Counted from the first letter of the stretch, positions 1 through 11,091 are shown. The stretch: 64,000 nucleotides of DNA from Castor canadensis (GCF_047511655.1 NC_133390.1:166444583-166508582); one strand, 5' to 3'. Notes: a model not told the origin generated them from the sequence alone. Program-made: numbers and translations.

Positions 1-306
1 ACAGAGAGCCATATTTGTTTCAGTTTGTCCTCATGTCTCACTCTCCCTCATAAAGAAATAAAATTGAATTTATTTAAAGAGATGAAACCTAATGGGTATG
101 GGTGGAGCCGTCCTCATCCCAGTCTCAAAAGCAAACAACCATCACTACCCATGTGTGACGGTCCCCCTGTTTTGGGGTTTTTCTGTATTGTGTATGGTTA
201 CAAATAGTGTGCAGCATTGCTGGATGGACTTCTGATGTTTGCATAAAATATGTGTATCCTTGCAACCCAGCTTTATTCAACATGCACTTTTAGATTCTCT
301 GTTTTA
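1..306. other. Unassigned left edge
   Basis: No gene or confident repeat is recognised. The last 140 bases vaguely resemble an antisense old L1 3' region, but the match is too weak to call. Confidence 0.4.
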
Positions 307-388
307 TAGTGGGGGAGGGGCTCAAGTGGTGGAGCGCCTGCCTAGCAAGTGTGAGGCCCTCAGTTCAAACCCCAGTGCAACCAAGATT
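307..388 (+). mobile_element. ID-type SINE (tRNA-Ala derived)
   Basis: The unit starts gggggaggggctcaagtggt and ends near gttcaaaccccagtgca, preserving A-box-like and B-box-like RNA polymerase III motifs. It is the short ID form without a B1 part. Confidence 0.8.
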
Positions 389-935
389 TATTTATCATTC
401 TATAAGTAGATCTAGTTCATTTGCCTTAGAATGGCATTTTAGTCTAAGAATGTTTTAAAATGTACTTATCTATCCCTTACCGACAGGCATTTCCAATCAC
501 AGCTGCACTGCAGTGAGTACCCTTGGGCCCATGTACGAGGGTTCCTTTGGGGTATTTCCCTGAGGTGGAATCATTGGAACAGAAAGCCACGGGGCTCAGA
601 CAGCTCCAACTCCACTAGATGCTGTGCAAGGATCTGCTTTTATCCTTTTTCCTCTGGGGTCCCAGATCTTTTCCCCACTGCACCAAAACTAGAAAGTTAA
701 TGTGTCCAAAATTTTCATCTGTCTTGAGGGTTTAATTTTCAGACACATGTTCTTCATCTCTCTTTGCTGCTGTGTTCCTTTCCTTCTCTTTTGTTTTCGT
801 TTGTGTCTTCTTTGCTTCATCTTCGGATAGGATTCTATTTAGGATTTGCGTTTGCCTTAGCCTAGCATGAATAGATTTTCCTTGATGGTTCCCCTCACTT
901 TTCACTCTGCCTTTAAGTGTTTGGGTAACTTCAGG
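389..935. other. Unassigned intergenic stretch
   Basis: AT-rich and T-rich sequence without a credible ORF or clear repeat. Confidence 0.4.
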
Positions 936-1187
936 ACAACCTCTCCCTCCTCCCCTTCTTCCTCCTTCTTCTCCCCACCCCCCCTTTCTCGCTCTCTCCT
1001 CCTCCTCCTCCTCCCTCTACTTCAACCAGTGTCTTGCAAGCATTCTGCCACTGAATCTCATCCCCAGCTCTTGGGTTTTTTGAGACAGGGTTTCTACTGT
1101 GTAGCCCAGGCTGGCCTTGAACTCTCAATTCTCCTTCCTCAACCTCCTGTATGCTGGGATTATAGAAGTGTACCATAGAGCCTGGCC
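936..1187 (-). mobile_element. CT-rich tract plus ID and B1 SINE, antisense
   Basis: A polypyrimidine tract at about 940-1020 is followed by an antisense ID remnant (about 1022-1075) and an antisense B1 (about 1070-1187). The B1 shows gagacagggtttctactgtg and tgctgggattatag. This is the fused B1-ID arrangement seen repeatedly in the window. Confidence 0.75.
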
Positions 1188-1480
1188 GAATGTTCTTACT
1201 ATAGCTTTACAAGTACATATGTGTGTGGGGATGATGTAGAGATTAGAATACAGCAAAACCAGTAGAACATATTGGATACTTCAAGGTACAATTGGTAGGT
1301 AAGAGAGACTACTGACTTTTCATTAAAAAAATTGCATGTACAAATATTGTGAATATCAGATAAAATTTTTAAGTAACTAAATTACCATGTAAACAGATGC
1401 TTGACCTTGCTGATAGCCAATGAAATGCAAATTAATACAACACTGAGGCATTATCTCCTGCACATTAGACTGGAAAAAAA

Positions 1481-1493
1481 TAATTACAATTTT
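1481..1493. repeat. Target-site duplication, left copy
   Basis: The 13-mer taattacaatttt occurs here and again exactly at 1915-1927, bracketing the RPL30 retrocopy. This is the footprint of LINE-mediated insertion. Confidence 0.85.
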
Positions 1494-1914
1494 TTAAACC
1501 AGCTCTGGCAAGTGTTATTAAAGAAATAATGTGCATTGTTAACTTCTCTCCAGCTTGTTCTGACATGCTTCTTAATATCAGACTCACTGGGTCAATGAGA
1601 GTCTGCGTGCATTCTCTGCAGTGTGTTCACATTCTGTATCTGCTCAGCATTATTGCTGCTGTTTGGGTCAACAGCATAGTATTTCAGATTTCTCAGGGCC
1701 AGGCAGTTGTTGGTGAGGATGGCCAGTTTCACGTTGCCCTGCCTGTTCATCCTGAGAGTCTGCTTGTACCCCTGCACATGCTTCCCACTTTTCAGAGCAA
1801 GTTGGAGCCTAGAGTTCATCAACTCCACGGACTTTTTCATCTTCTTTGCAGTCACCATCTTCCTGCCTGGAGTGCCAAGAGCAACTGGCAAAATAGCCAG
1901 GGACTGAGAAGCAG
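1494..1914 (-). pseudogene. RPL30: RPL30 processed pseudogene
   Basis: Intron-less copy of ribosomal protein L30 mRNA (60S subunit). Read on the minus strand, the start codon is at 1858-1856, preceded by gcaggaag and a leader that still resembles the RPL30 5' UTR, including a pyrimidine-rich TOP-like start. The translation begins [20 protein letters not shown] and continues through [12 protein letters not shown] and NNCLALRN, matching RPL30. After about residue 55 there are small deletions and a frame change, with a premature stop at 1594-1592. The C-terminal LRSMSEQAGEK remnant is in another frame near 1545-1590. An AATAA-like signal follows and the A-tail is only a few bases. The copy is flanked by perfect 13-bp duplications. 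No functional protein is expected. Confidence 0.93.
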
Positions 1915-1927
1915 TAATTACAATTTT
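1915..1927. repeat. Target-site duplication, right copy
   Basis: Second copy of taattacaatttt, adjoining the 5' end of the RPL30 retrocopy. Confidence 0.85.
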
Positions 1928-2045
1928 CTAATATCCAATGTGGTAAAGGTGTTGGGGAACACACACTATTTCAAGAAACTTCTAAAAAAGGAAATTAAAA
2001 GCTGGATTGTGCAACTTAAAATACCATTTGAGGCATTTTAAGCCA

Positions 2046-2665
2046 AATTGATATGGGCCCTTGGACAGCATAGGTTAGTTTTATTTTGTTTTCACTAAAG
2101 AATAATTTCGTACACATTTAAGAACACTTAGGAACACATTCAAGATTGAATAGCATTAGGATTGCCTTTGGATTTTCCATACTGCTATGTTTTGCTAGCA
2201 TGCTGATGTCTCCCCCACATTATCAAGAGTTAGACTTGACCAAATATATCAACATTCTAAAATAAATAAACAGAAGCTGAGGGCTTTGTTCCCGCCAAGG
2301 TGACCTTGAGCCCATACTGATGTCTCTTATCCTCACCTCTACCCTGGAGAAACCACTGAAACGGGAGAAAACATGGATTTGAGGAAAGAAGGGCTGTTAG
2401 AAAGCCCTGGCGGGTCTGAAGTGTGCGGTGTGTGTCAAATGCACACACGTTCATGTGCGTTGGGGGGCAAGGCAGCCAAAGACAAAGGTGGGAAGACAGG
2501 GTGGAGCCTTGATTCTCAGTCCTGCAGCACATTAAATACATCTCGGGAAGCTCTGAAAAGCACTCAATCACACAACAAAGGGAGAGAGAGCGTGTCCTTG
2601 CTCTTAGGAGACTCTTGTTGAAGTACTAGATGTAGATACTTGCAACTTGTTTCCAAATGCTGCAG
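2046..2665. other. Unassigned intergenic stretch
   Basis: Two overlapping open frames of about 100 and 80 codons on opposite strands show no recognisable protein. No repeat is recognised. Confidence 0.4.
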
Positions 2666-2669
2666 CAAA

Positions 2670-2691
2670 AGAGAGAGAGAGAGAGAGAGAA
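2670..2691. repeat. (GA)n microsatellite
   Basis: About eleven uninterrupted AG/GA dinucleotides. Confidence 0.95.
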
Positions 2692-3119
2692 TGGCAAATG
2701 TGGCAACTTTGGGGGAATCCAGGTGAAGACTCTAGTGGTGTTTATTATTGAACTATTTTTTCAACTGTTCTGTAGGTTCATTTCCTTTTTTTTAATACAA
2801 TTTTTTTTTCTAAAAGACAATGTTGGGAAAACCAATACTCACTTCCAGGCTTTATCACCTTTATCCAAGTGATGGAATAGCATTTAAAAAAAAATACACA
2901 TAAATAAAATGTAATAACATAATATAATACACACAAATAAAAGTACACAAATCCTGACTGCACAGCTTGTTAAACTTTCAGAGTGAACATACCAGTGTAA
3001 TCAGCGCTGGGGACAAGAGCCACCATTATCAGTACCTTGAGCCTCCCCTTCCTCCCTATCCCAGCCACTACACCCTCCCAAAAGCAAACGATAGCTAACA
3101 CTGTAGAATAAAGTTTTTT
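2692..3119. other. Unassigned AT-rich stretch
   Basis: T-runs at about 2787-2810 and an A/T-rich block at 2883-2950 with ataaa and aatac motifs. No gene is recognised. Confidence 0.4.
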
Positions 3120-3620
3120 CTGTTTGAACCTTATGCAAATGTATTTATCCAATTTGTATCCTCTTCTGTGTCCAGCTTCTGTTGCTCACTATTATGTTTA
3201 TGAAACTCATCCTCATTGATGTGGCTAGCAATAGTGTGTGAATTCTCACTGCTGTATATTTTTCCATTGTACAAATATTTTACAACTTATTCTTTGTTTT
3301 TCTTTTATTCATATGTGCCTACAATGTTTGGGTCATTTCTCTCCCCTCCCCCCTCGCCCCCTCCCTTTTTCCCGCCCCCTTCCTCTCCCCCCCACCCCCT
3401 CACTACCAGGCAGAAACTATTTTACCTTTATCTCTAATTTTGTACAACTTATTTTTATTCTACTATCAATGGAGATTTGTTTAAGTTTCATTCTGGGTGA
3501 CTAGGAGATAGTGCTGCTACAAACATTCTTTATATGTCTTTTGGTGATGATGTGATTATATTTCTAATGGATATACACACAGAAGAGGAAATCCTGGGGC
3601 ATATATGTATATATTCACAC
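3120..3620 (-). mobile_element. Old L1M 3' fragment, antisense, interrupted
   Basis: Text such as 'tatttttccattgtac' and 'gtgctgctacaaacattc' is the antisense form of an L1M 3' region. A younger L1 tail interrupts it at about 3291-3442. Confidence 0.6.
3281..3452 (-). mobile_element. Young L1 3' end, antisense, with duplications
   Basis: Reading right to left this matches the L1 tail at 17200-17340: a G-rich tract, then gaaatga-, then a cacatatgaat- stretch and A-rich end. The 10-mer tacaacttat is duplicated at 3281-3290 and 3443-3452, extendable to 14 bases with one mismatch. Confidence 0.75.
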
Positions 3621-3984
3621 ACACATATATGTATTTCACTTTAGTAACTTACTGCCAAACAAAAATGGTTGTACCAATTCATTTTTCATACACAGATGTC
3701 AGAGAGTTCTGGTTCAAAATTCTCATCTAGATTTTATGTGTCCTTTTTATACTCAATCATTTTAACAACCAAAAAAGCCCTAACAGATTTCCAAAACACC
3801 TTCTGAATGTGGTACAGTTTCTCCTGAGAGTATATATTATTTATGAATCCCTTTGAACATACCATGAAACATTTCTACAATTATACAGTACATTAAAAGA
3901 GTCACATGATCATATGTGCATAATATAAGAAATTCTGACTTTGAAGCTAGAGTAGGAAAACCAGATTATCTATGGCATAAGAAT
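3621..3984. other. Unassigned AT-rich stretch
   Basis: Includes a short alternating CA/TA tract near 3617-3635. No gene is recognised. Confidence 0.4.
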
Positions 3985-4200
3985 AACATTTATAAGCAAT
4001 GATTCAGATCTATAGCCTGTGGCATCTTTTTAAAAAATTTTTTTTGTTACCATTTTTATATTTACTCACACAGGTACACATTGTTCGGGCCACCTCCCCT
4101 CCCCCGTCCAGGCAGAACCTGTTGGGAGAGCATTTTTTAAAATGGTTCACATGTGATTCTAATGCAGAACCAGGATTAAATGCCAGGGGGTCGGTGTGAA
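3985..4200. mobile_element. MER5A-like DNA transposon relic, split
   Basis: The right part carries catgtgattctaatgcagaa, the characteristic MER5A end (hAT-Charlie class). A short antisense L1 tail at about 4035-4131 splits it. Confidence 0.55.
4035..4131 (-). mobile_element. Short L1 3' tail, antisense
   Basis: Shows the same C-rich tract followed by ccaggcagaacctgt found in the antisense tail at 3281-3452. Near-duplicate flanks gcatctttttaaaa and gcattttttaaaa suggest the target site. Confidence 0.55.
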
Positions 4201-4849
4201 GCTTCTTAAAGATTCTGCTCTTCCTGCTCCTCCTGAAGTCCCTTGATGCCATTTTGACTTCCAATTCACCAGAGAAACTGGGGGCAGCACCCCAAATCTC
4301 CAGTGAGCGGGGTCACACAGGACAACTGGGTGCTCAGCTGAGGTTGGAACTGGTGCCAAATGAAATCCAGAGGACTTGTTGGTTATAATGGCAGCAGAAA
4401 GAAGGAACTAACTTTCTCTATGCAGATGCTCATCCCTGTGCTTAACTGACACCCATCAGAAGGGCACAGATGAGACTGGCCCTCAGAGTTTCATACATTT
4501 GCATCATAGGAATGTGAACTCAGAGGCCAAAGTACCCAGACACCTGAGAAGTACCTTGCTTATGAAAATACATCCAGTGTGAGGCAGAATTTTTGAGAGA
4601 TGAATTTGGAATTTAAAATAAACATAAGAATAATTAAGGGAAATAAGATGTTAAGCATATAAAGAAAAAGTAAGAGGCCACTGAGTAGAACCAAGTGGGA
4701 ATATTAAGTGTATAAAGTACAATAGTTGAAGTAAAGAGCACAAGAAGGATTGCTAGTGAGAAGGAAACAGCTGAAGGACAGATTAATGAAACTGGAGGGT
4801 CAGGATAAGGAATTCTCCTGGCAGGCAGCAGTTTGAAATGATGAGGAAA
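4201..4849. other. Unassigned intergenic stretch
   Basis: Mixed-composition sequence with no credible ORF or confidently named repeat. Confidence 0.4.
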
Positions 4850-5020
4850 GAGAAAAAAAAAAAAATTAAAATGCTTTGAAATCTGGAGGCTAAAGTAGAG
4901 TGCCAATATTCATTAAACTCCAAGAGAGCAGAAAATGGAGAAAATGAGATCTTTAAAGAAACAGCAATGACTTAACTTTCCAAAATTAAAGACAAGAGCC
5001 CCTGACAGACTAATAGAACA

Positions 5021-5180
5021 CCAGAAAAGAAAGAGAGAGAGGAAGGAAGGAAGGAGGGAGGGAGGGAGGGAAGGAAGGAAGGAAGGAAAAGGAAAGAAAA
5101 GGAAAGAAAGAAAAAGAAGGAAAGAAAAGGAAAGAAAGAAAGAAAAGGAAAAAAAGAAAAGGAAAGAAAAAAAGAAAAAT
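5021..5180. repeat. GGAA/GAAA polypurine tract
   Basis: About 160 bases of almost pure purine on the + strand made of ggaagg, gggagg and aaagaaag units. It could form triplex DNA and is length-unstable. Confidence 0.95.
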
Positions 5181-5214
5181 CTATACCTACTTTAAAGTAA
5201 AACATAAGAACATC

Positions 5215-5309
5215 AGGCTGGTGGAGTGGCTCAAGTAGTAGAGCATCTCTGCTTACCAAGTGCAAGGCTCTGGGTTCAAATTCCAGTACTGCCCAAAACA
5301 AACAAACAA
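5215..5309 (+). mobile_element. ID-type SINE with 16-bp duplication
   Basis: The body starts aggctggtggagtggctcaa and ends in a caaa-rich tail. The 16-mer aaaacataagaacatc is identical at 5199-5214 and 5310-5325, so this insertion is relatively recent. Confidence 0.92.
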
Positions 5310-5598
5310 AAAACATAAGAACATCCAAGACAAATTCTGACGTTCTTGGAGATGAAGCAGATTGTCAACAAACAAGAATCAAACCAACATCAGACTATTA
5401 CAAATAGAACTCATTTGGCTCATAAGCATGATGATTGGGTGTTCACACCTTTGAGTGACATGTGCCTCCCCAAACCTTGTTACAACATGGGCACATTATC
5501 CTTCTGATGTGAACATGGAGGGAGAAAAGAGAGTATTATAAGTAATATAGAAAATAAGAGGAAGTAGATATAAATATTGTCAAGTTTAAGAAATAAAT

Positions 5599-5793
5599 AA
5601 GCTAGGCACTGGTGGCTAAGCTCTGTAATCCTAGCTACTCAGGAGGCAGAGATCAGGAGGATCACAGTTTGAAGCCAGCCCAGACAAATAGTTCCTGAGA
5701 CCATATCTCAAAAAAACCCTTCACAAAAAAGGGCTGCTCAAGGCATAGGCCCCAAGTTCAAATCCCAGTACCGCAAAAAAAAAAAAATTTTAA
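5599..5793 (+). mobile_element. Fused B1-ID SINE
   Basis: The B1-like part (gctaggcactggtggctaag, tcctagctactcaggaggca) runs into cacaaaaaagggctg, then a shortened ID part ending caaatcccagtaccgc and an A-tail. It is the reference example of the dimeric SINE in this window. Confidence 0.88.
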
Positions 5794-6449
5794 AAGGTAA
5801 ATAAATTTGAATACGGGTCTCAAACTAATGGCAAACAACACCAGACCAAAATATGTAACTTTTGAGCCAGCAAAAAGTAATTCTCTCTATCTAAAAGAAA
5901 GAAGAAGAGAAAAAGAGAAACAAATCCCTACAAGTATGTATTGTGAGATATTTTCTAATATAACAATAATTTAATAAATGCAAATGAATTAAATAATAAA
6001 TTAAAAGACACAGACTTCTCAGATTAAATTTTTAAAAGGGTCAATGTTATGTTTTTTATTTTTATTATTTTTTATGCTAAAGAGGCATCCAATGTTTGCT
6101 TTTAAAAATAAGAAATAAATAACACAAATGGGCAAAGAACTTTGGAAAAAATTAGACTGAATTCCTTTCAAATATCAAAATAGATGACAATTTCAACATA
6201 CAACAAAGTAACATTTAATGTAAAAATATCATAGTGAACACCCCCAAGAGATTGTAAAGTAATAAAAGGAACAATATAGAAAGAAAGTATAACTAACACA
6301 AACATATATGCACCTAAAACTATACCAAGGAACAATAGAGAAAACCACACAGAAAGAGAATGGTAATTCATTGTTTGTAATTAGAGTTTTTAAATCATAT
6401 TCCTTTCAGAAATGGATAGATTGATAGTCTAAAAATAATCAGATTTTTA

Positions 6450-6935
6450 AAAAATCTTCCTTGCTCCCAGAGTTCTGAAATTTCACACTTGATGACTTTA
6501 GCCTGGGCCTGTTTTTATCCATCTTCCTGGGTACCTGTGGCCTTTTCAGTCTGACAATTTATGTCCTTCTTTGGGAAAAGTTTGATCATGGTTTTGTTTC
6601 TCTGTTCTCTCTGGAGCTCCTTTCATTTGGCTGGCTTCTCATGGATGGTTTTCCTGATTTCCTGATCTTTTCTTGCTTGCATTCTAGATCTTTGTCTTTT
6701 TGATCTACTTCCTGGGAAATTTCCTCATCTATATTTTCCAGGCCTGCAGCTGACTTTTAAATTTTTTTCTCCTATCATATTTTTAACTTTAAGTGTACTC
6801 CTTTGGTCTCAGAATATTACTTTCTTAAAATAGAATCTTGTTCCTATTTCATGTTTGCAACACTTCATCCCTTTGAGGAAACTAATGCTTTTTAAAAAGA
6901 GATTTTCTTCTGCCGAATCACATCTGTTTTTCTAA
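6450..6935 (-). mobile_element. Ancient interspersed repeat, family unsure
   Basis: T-rich text such as 'agttctgaaatttcacac', 'cagtctgacaatttatg' and 'tttgtctttttgatctac' matches an old mammalian LINE-like repeat I remember in antisense. I cannot name the family. Confidence 0.45.
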
Positions 6936-6944
6936 ATACCCCTG

Positions 6945-7400
6945 TGTTGATTCTAATTGCTGCTGTAAAACATTAACGTGTGAATGTACAATCTTACAGT
7001 TCTGCAGGTTGGAAGTTCTAGATGGGTTTCGCTGAGCTGAAATCTTGGTGTTGGAAGAATACTTCCTTCTGGAGGCTTTAGGGAGAATCTCTTTTCCTCC
7101 TTTTCCCAGACATTCCTTGTCTTATAGCACCTTTACTCCATCTTTAAAGCCGGTGATACTATAGTCTCGGTCTCTTCTCCAGTTTGTCACATCTTCCAGC
7201 ATGACAAAGGAAAGCTCTTGGCACTTAAGGAGTCACAGAATTAGATTGGGGTGCTTGGGATGATCCAGGATAATCTTTTAATCTCAAAGACAGCTCATTA
7301 GCAATTTTATTTGAATTTCCAACCTTAACCCTGCAAAAGTACTACATATCATAACATACTCACTGGTTCTCAGGGTTAAGCCAGGGAGATGGGGGGGGGA
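6945..7400 (-). mobile_element. MLT1-like (MaLR) LTR relic, antisense
   Basis: Contains 'attgctgctgtaaaacatt', 'cttacagttctgcaggttgg' and 'gaggctttagggagaatctc', typical of antisense MaLR solo LTRs. This is a fossil endogenous retroviral LTR without coding sequence. Confidence 0.55.
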
Positions 7401-8380
7401 CATTATTTTGCCTGCCATTACCCCCTCCCCACTTTGCTTTGTTCTTTGATGTTCTTGTTAGAGGTTTTCCTCAGAGGTTTGGCAATCTTTAGTCATCAGC
7501 ACATATGTGAGAACAGGGTCTAACAAGGATTTTAGAAAGTCTGCAAACAAGCAAAGCCAATTCATTGGGTACTGGGGGTACTAAGATAAGCCTTTTCCTT
7601 GGGCAGCCCCCATGTGGGGGTCTCAGTGTCTTTCCTGGGGCAGGTAGACTCTCCCAAGAGTTTCACTGTCTCTTGCCTAGAGGAAGAAGGCCTGGTCATC
7701 AGGTTGTGCACACCGAGTCAGGGAAGAGGCTTGGGGACTTCAGGATTCCATATGTATGTTTACTTAATTCTCTTTATGTCCTTCTACTATATCTGGGGTC
7801 CCCTGTGCAGAGATGAGACATTCCATCCTCTGTAGGGGATGGAGGTGCAAGGGTGTCCAACTGTCTTTCAAACAGAGTTTCAATCAATCCTTGAATGTTT
7901 AGTCAAACCCTCTCCACTATTTCCAGAGATACTAGATAACAATTGTTGAGATATTTGGGGGGTTCTTTATTGCATATTTGATTGAATTTGGATTTATCCT
8001 CTGTTGGGTTAGAACTTAACTGTAGATGTTGTTAGTTAAGTTTCTCCTCATGCCTTAGTTTTATCATATATTATATTATATGTTCATATATGATATCATA
8101 TATGCTTAAATACAGGGTAACCCAGAACTTAAAGCACCTCCATCCATTCTCCAACTGTAGATACCTTCTAAAATTTTGGCCAATTTTAAATACAAAACAA
8201 GCTCTAGGGCACAATTGAAATAGACGTACACTTATAAATTTGTAATAATTTCACCATACATATAATTTAAAATTATATATTATAAAATAATTTAATTTAC
8301 TTATTTTTTCCCACTCATATTTTAACAAATTATTTTATTCAAATTCTTCACCAGCATTTTGGATATCAGTGTGTCTTTGT
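7401..8380. other. Unassigned intergenic stretch
   Basis: No gene is recognised. 8050-8110 and 8220-8340 are very AT-rich with TATATAT-like runs. Confidence 0.4.
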
Positions 8381-9005
8381 ATTGCTAGGCCCATTTTTGA
8401 ATCACTCAACAGTTTTCTACTGTGCAGAATCTTCATTTCCATTTGAGCACTGTGATGCATTCCTGTTTGAATCTATGTTTTTTGCTACTACAGACATTTC
8501 TATCCCAAGCCCAATAACCCATTGTGTCAGGACAGGGTTTCGGTTGTTTAATTTGTCCTGGCAGTGTATGTGCTGGTTTCCACAGACAGTCATTTCCTGT
8601 ATTGATTTTAAAGCGAGCTTTAGAAGGCTTGTTTACAAAGACATCTGACACTTGCAATTGGGAGGTGATACCTTCAGCAATAATTGCTAAATCTGTGTCA
8701 AATTTCTTTGCCTTCCTTCCTTACTGGTTGTGTCAGGTGACATCTGTAATCATCACAAACCAGCATTGATTGAGGTCATTCTTGGCTGGTGCTTCTTCCC
8801 GAAACGAGATTTTTGTTCAAAGTAAAGAAATTGGAAGAGCATTTCCATAATGAGGGAGATTTTGGTCAGGACTCAAATTTAGGGCAAATCTTTTCTGAGT
8901 TAAATTTTAGAAATGTAAGATATCTGGAATGAATTGCACGATAGATTGTTTTTAATTATTGCTCACTGTTGGTCCCTTTCCATAACAATCTTCTCAGTTC
9001 TGGGT
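8381..9005. other. Non-repetitive AT-leaning block
   Basis: About 600 bases with no repeat signature that I recognise. There are overlapping open frames of 74-88 codons without recognisable protein. It could be conserved non-coding DNA, but nothing in the sequence proves this. Confidence 0.3.
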
Positions 9006-9009
9006 CCAA

Positions 9010-10225
9010 CACTTTGATCCAGTAGTCAGTGATGCCTCCCAGTGTTGTACCTCCCATATCAACATCCCCCTGGATCTTCAGTTTGTGTATTCACCTGGCA
9101 ACTGAGCACCTCCAATCACATCTAATTGACACCTCAAAATCACAATGCCCAGTACAGAGTATGGAAGACACTGATACCTTCCCTCCCCAGAACCTGCTCC
9201 TCCTCAGTCTCCCCCTCCTCCCCCAGTCTTTTCTGCCTCAATTAATGGCTCAGTCATCTACCATGTTGATCAGGTGCAAATACCTAAATGAGTTATTCTA
9301 GATTATTCTTTTTCCCTCATTCACTCCCACAACCCAATTCATGCACATTCTGTTAGCTATCTGTTCAAAACTGGCCATTGATTTGGTTAGTTCTAACCTC
9401 CTCTACTGTCCATCCTCACTGTGGCCCAAGCTTCTCTCTTTCCCTTAAAACTCATCTCCCTGCATTATTCACTCTTGTCCCCCTTGACCTATTCTCTGCA
9501 CAGCAGGCAGAGGAATCTTTAAAACCTAAATCCTTTGCTCAGATCTTCCCAGTAAATTCTCTTGACATGGAGAATAAAATCCAAAATTTTCTTGTGGCCT
9601 AGAGTGAATTCTAATCACAAGGGATTTGTGAATCACAGACCTGATTCCTTCGGTCTGGGGTGGGACCTGGGACTTTGCATTACACTTCCAGATGATGCCA
9701 GAGCTGCTGGCCCACAGAGGGCACTTGGGTTGGCAATGGTCTTTAGAACCAGTCACAGTCTGGCTCCTGCCCTCTGATTTTTTTCCTACCACTGTCTCTG
9801 TCTTCACCTCACACCATCCATTCTGGCATTCTGCCAAGCTCATTTCCTTTTTAAAGCTTTTTGTGTGGGATCTCCTCTTTCTGGCTATCTCTCTTCAGAT
9901 AGCCTCAGGGCTCTCTCCATCTTTTCATTCAGGTGTCTTCTTAGATGTCATCTTCCCAACTCTAGTTCTCCAACACACACAAAGGGTCACTGTCACTCTG
10001 TAATCTGCTTTCTCTGTTCTTTTCCTCACAGCTCACACCATTCCAGGCTACAATAGTTGTTATATGTTCGCAGTTATCATTTTCATTACTCTTGCTTGTG
10101 TATTAGCTGTTTTCCCATCAGAATGGCAGAATTAAGGCAGAAAGTAATCTGTTCACACTTTCTTCTCAGTGCCTAGTATCAAGCCTGTGTTCCATAAATA
10201 TTTCCTAAATGAATGCATGAACAAG
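9010..10225 (+). mobile_element. L2 LINE 3' region, sense, fragmented
   Basis: Pyrimidine-rich L2 text (ccaagcttctctctttccct, ccattctggcattctgcc, tgtcatcttcccaactc) ends with gtgttccataaatatttc and ctaaatgaatgcatga, the diagnostic L2 terminus. A MER5A-like insert lies inside. Confidence 0.72.
9620..9722 (+). mobile_element. MER5A-like relic within L2
   Basis: 'ttcggtctggggtgggacct' followed by 'gggactttgcattac' and 'gatgatgccagagctgctgg' follows the MER5A centre. Confidence 0.6.
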
Positions 10226-10770
10226 TATCTTCTTTAGAAATCCCAGTACCCCATGTTCGGTACTCCATTCTCTGCCTCCTCTCTCATAATTTTCACCCAT
10301 TTTCTTTTACCACTGCATCCCTGGCATCTTCTCAATGTTGATGGCTTGTTGTGCTATTATTTTGCTTCAGTGCTGTTGCTTCTGTCACAGTTTAAAATTC
10401 AGCAATTGCATTATTTATTTCTTATATTACTTTTTCACACTAAAAACAATTTCAGTCAGGCTCTGTGCATCCCATAATATTGCATTTTTTAATTTCTTCT
10501 CTCATCTTCTATTTCGTAGTTTTCATGTCTTTAAAATTTTTATTTTGAACTTAAACTTTTTTTTAGTATGATTTTTTTCATATACTTTTTTTTTTGCTAT
10601 GTGGCAGAGTGTTGACATTGTGCCCCAATAGCCACACAGAGCCCCAGGCAGAGGATGGAGAACTATTGGTCTGGGGCATTAAAGGAAGTCTCTGTTCAAT
10701 CATTAGTGCCTGAGCTAACCAAGCAGAGGCTTTGGTGTGACATGGAGCAGAGAACACAGACTTTTCAGAG
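10226..10770. other. Unassigned intergenic stretch
   Basis: No gene or clear repeat is recognised. T-runs lie at 10557-10595. Confidence 0.4.
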
Positions 10771-11091
10771 TGCTGTGCTTTGAACATGCCCTCCTGTCTT
10801 GGGAACTTGATCCTCAAATTCCTTTGTCAATGATGGAGGTAGATCCTATGAGTTAAGTAGGGTTAGATGAGGCCATGATGGGACCTGATGGGAGTATGTT
10901 TTTATAAGAAGAGGAGCAAAGGCCTGAGCTACCTAACATGCTTTCTGTCTAGCATGAAGCCCCTCACTAGATCCCAGCACCATGTTCTTGGATTGCCCAG
11001 CCTCCAGAACTATAAGAAATAAATTCTATTCTTTATAAATTACCTAGCCTCTAGTATTCTATTATAGTGACAGCAAATGGACTCAGATACA
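10771..11091 (+). mobile_element. MaLR solo LTR (MST/MLT1 type)
   Basis: 321 bases from a TG start to a CA end. Includes ataagaagaggagcaaaggc, cagcctccagaactataaga and aataaattctattctttata, the usual MaLR R/U5 region with polyadenylation signal. It has no internal coding sequence and is a fossil LTR. Confidence 0.75.

Larger units (their letters stand above)
1330..2045 (+). mobile_element. Old L1M 3' fragment split by a pseudogene
   Basis: The left part (about 1330-1493) has the L1M 3' text 'ccaatgaaatgcaaattaatac' region and the right part resumes near 1928 with 'ggtgttggggaacac' style sequence. A processed RPL30 copy interrupts it. The family is inferred from remembered L1M consensus. Confidence 0.5.
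4850..6440 (+). mobile_element. Decayed L1M coding-region relics
   Basis: A-rich sequence with fragments resembling L1 ORF1 (near 4860-5020 and 5320-5420) and the L1 endonuclease region (aacatatatgcacctaaaac near 6300). No frame is open over useful length. It is interrupted by a microsatellite and two SINEs. Confidence 0.5.

Noticed and set aside
5215-5309. tRNA-like A and B boxes in ID elements
   Set aside because: These are SINE copies of a tRNA-Ala ancestor with A-tails and duplications, not folding tRNA genes.
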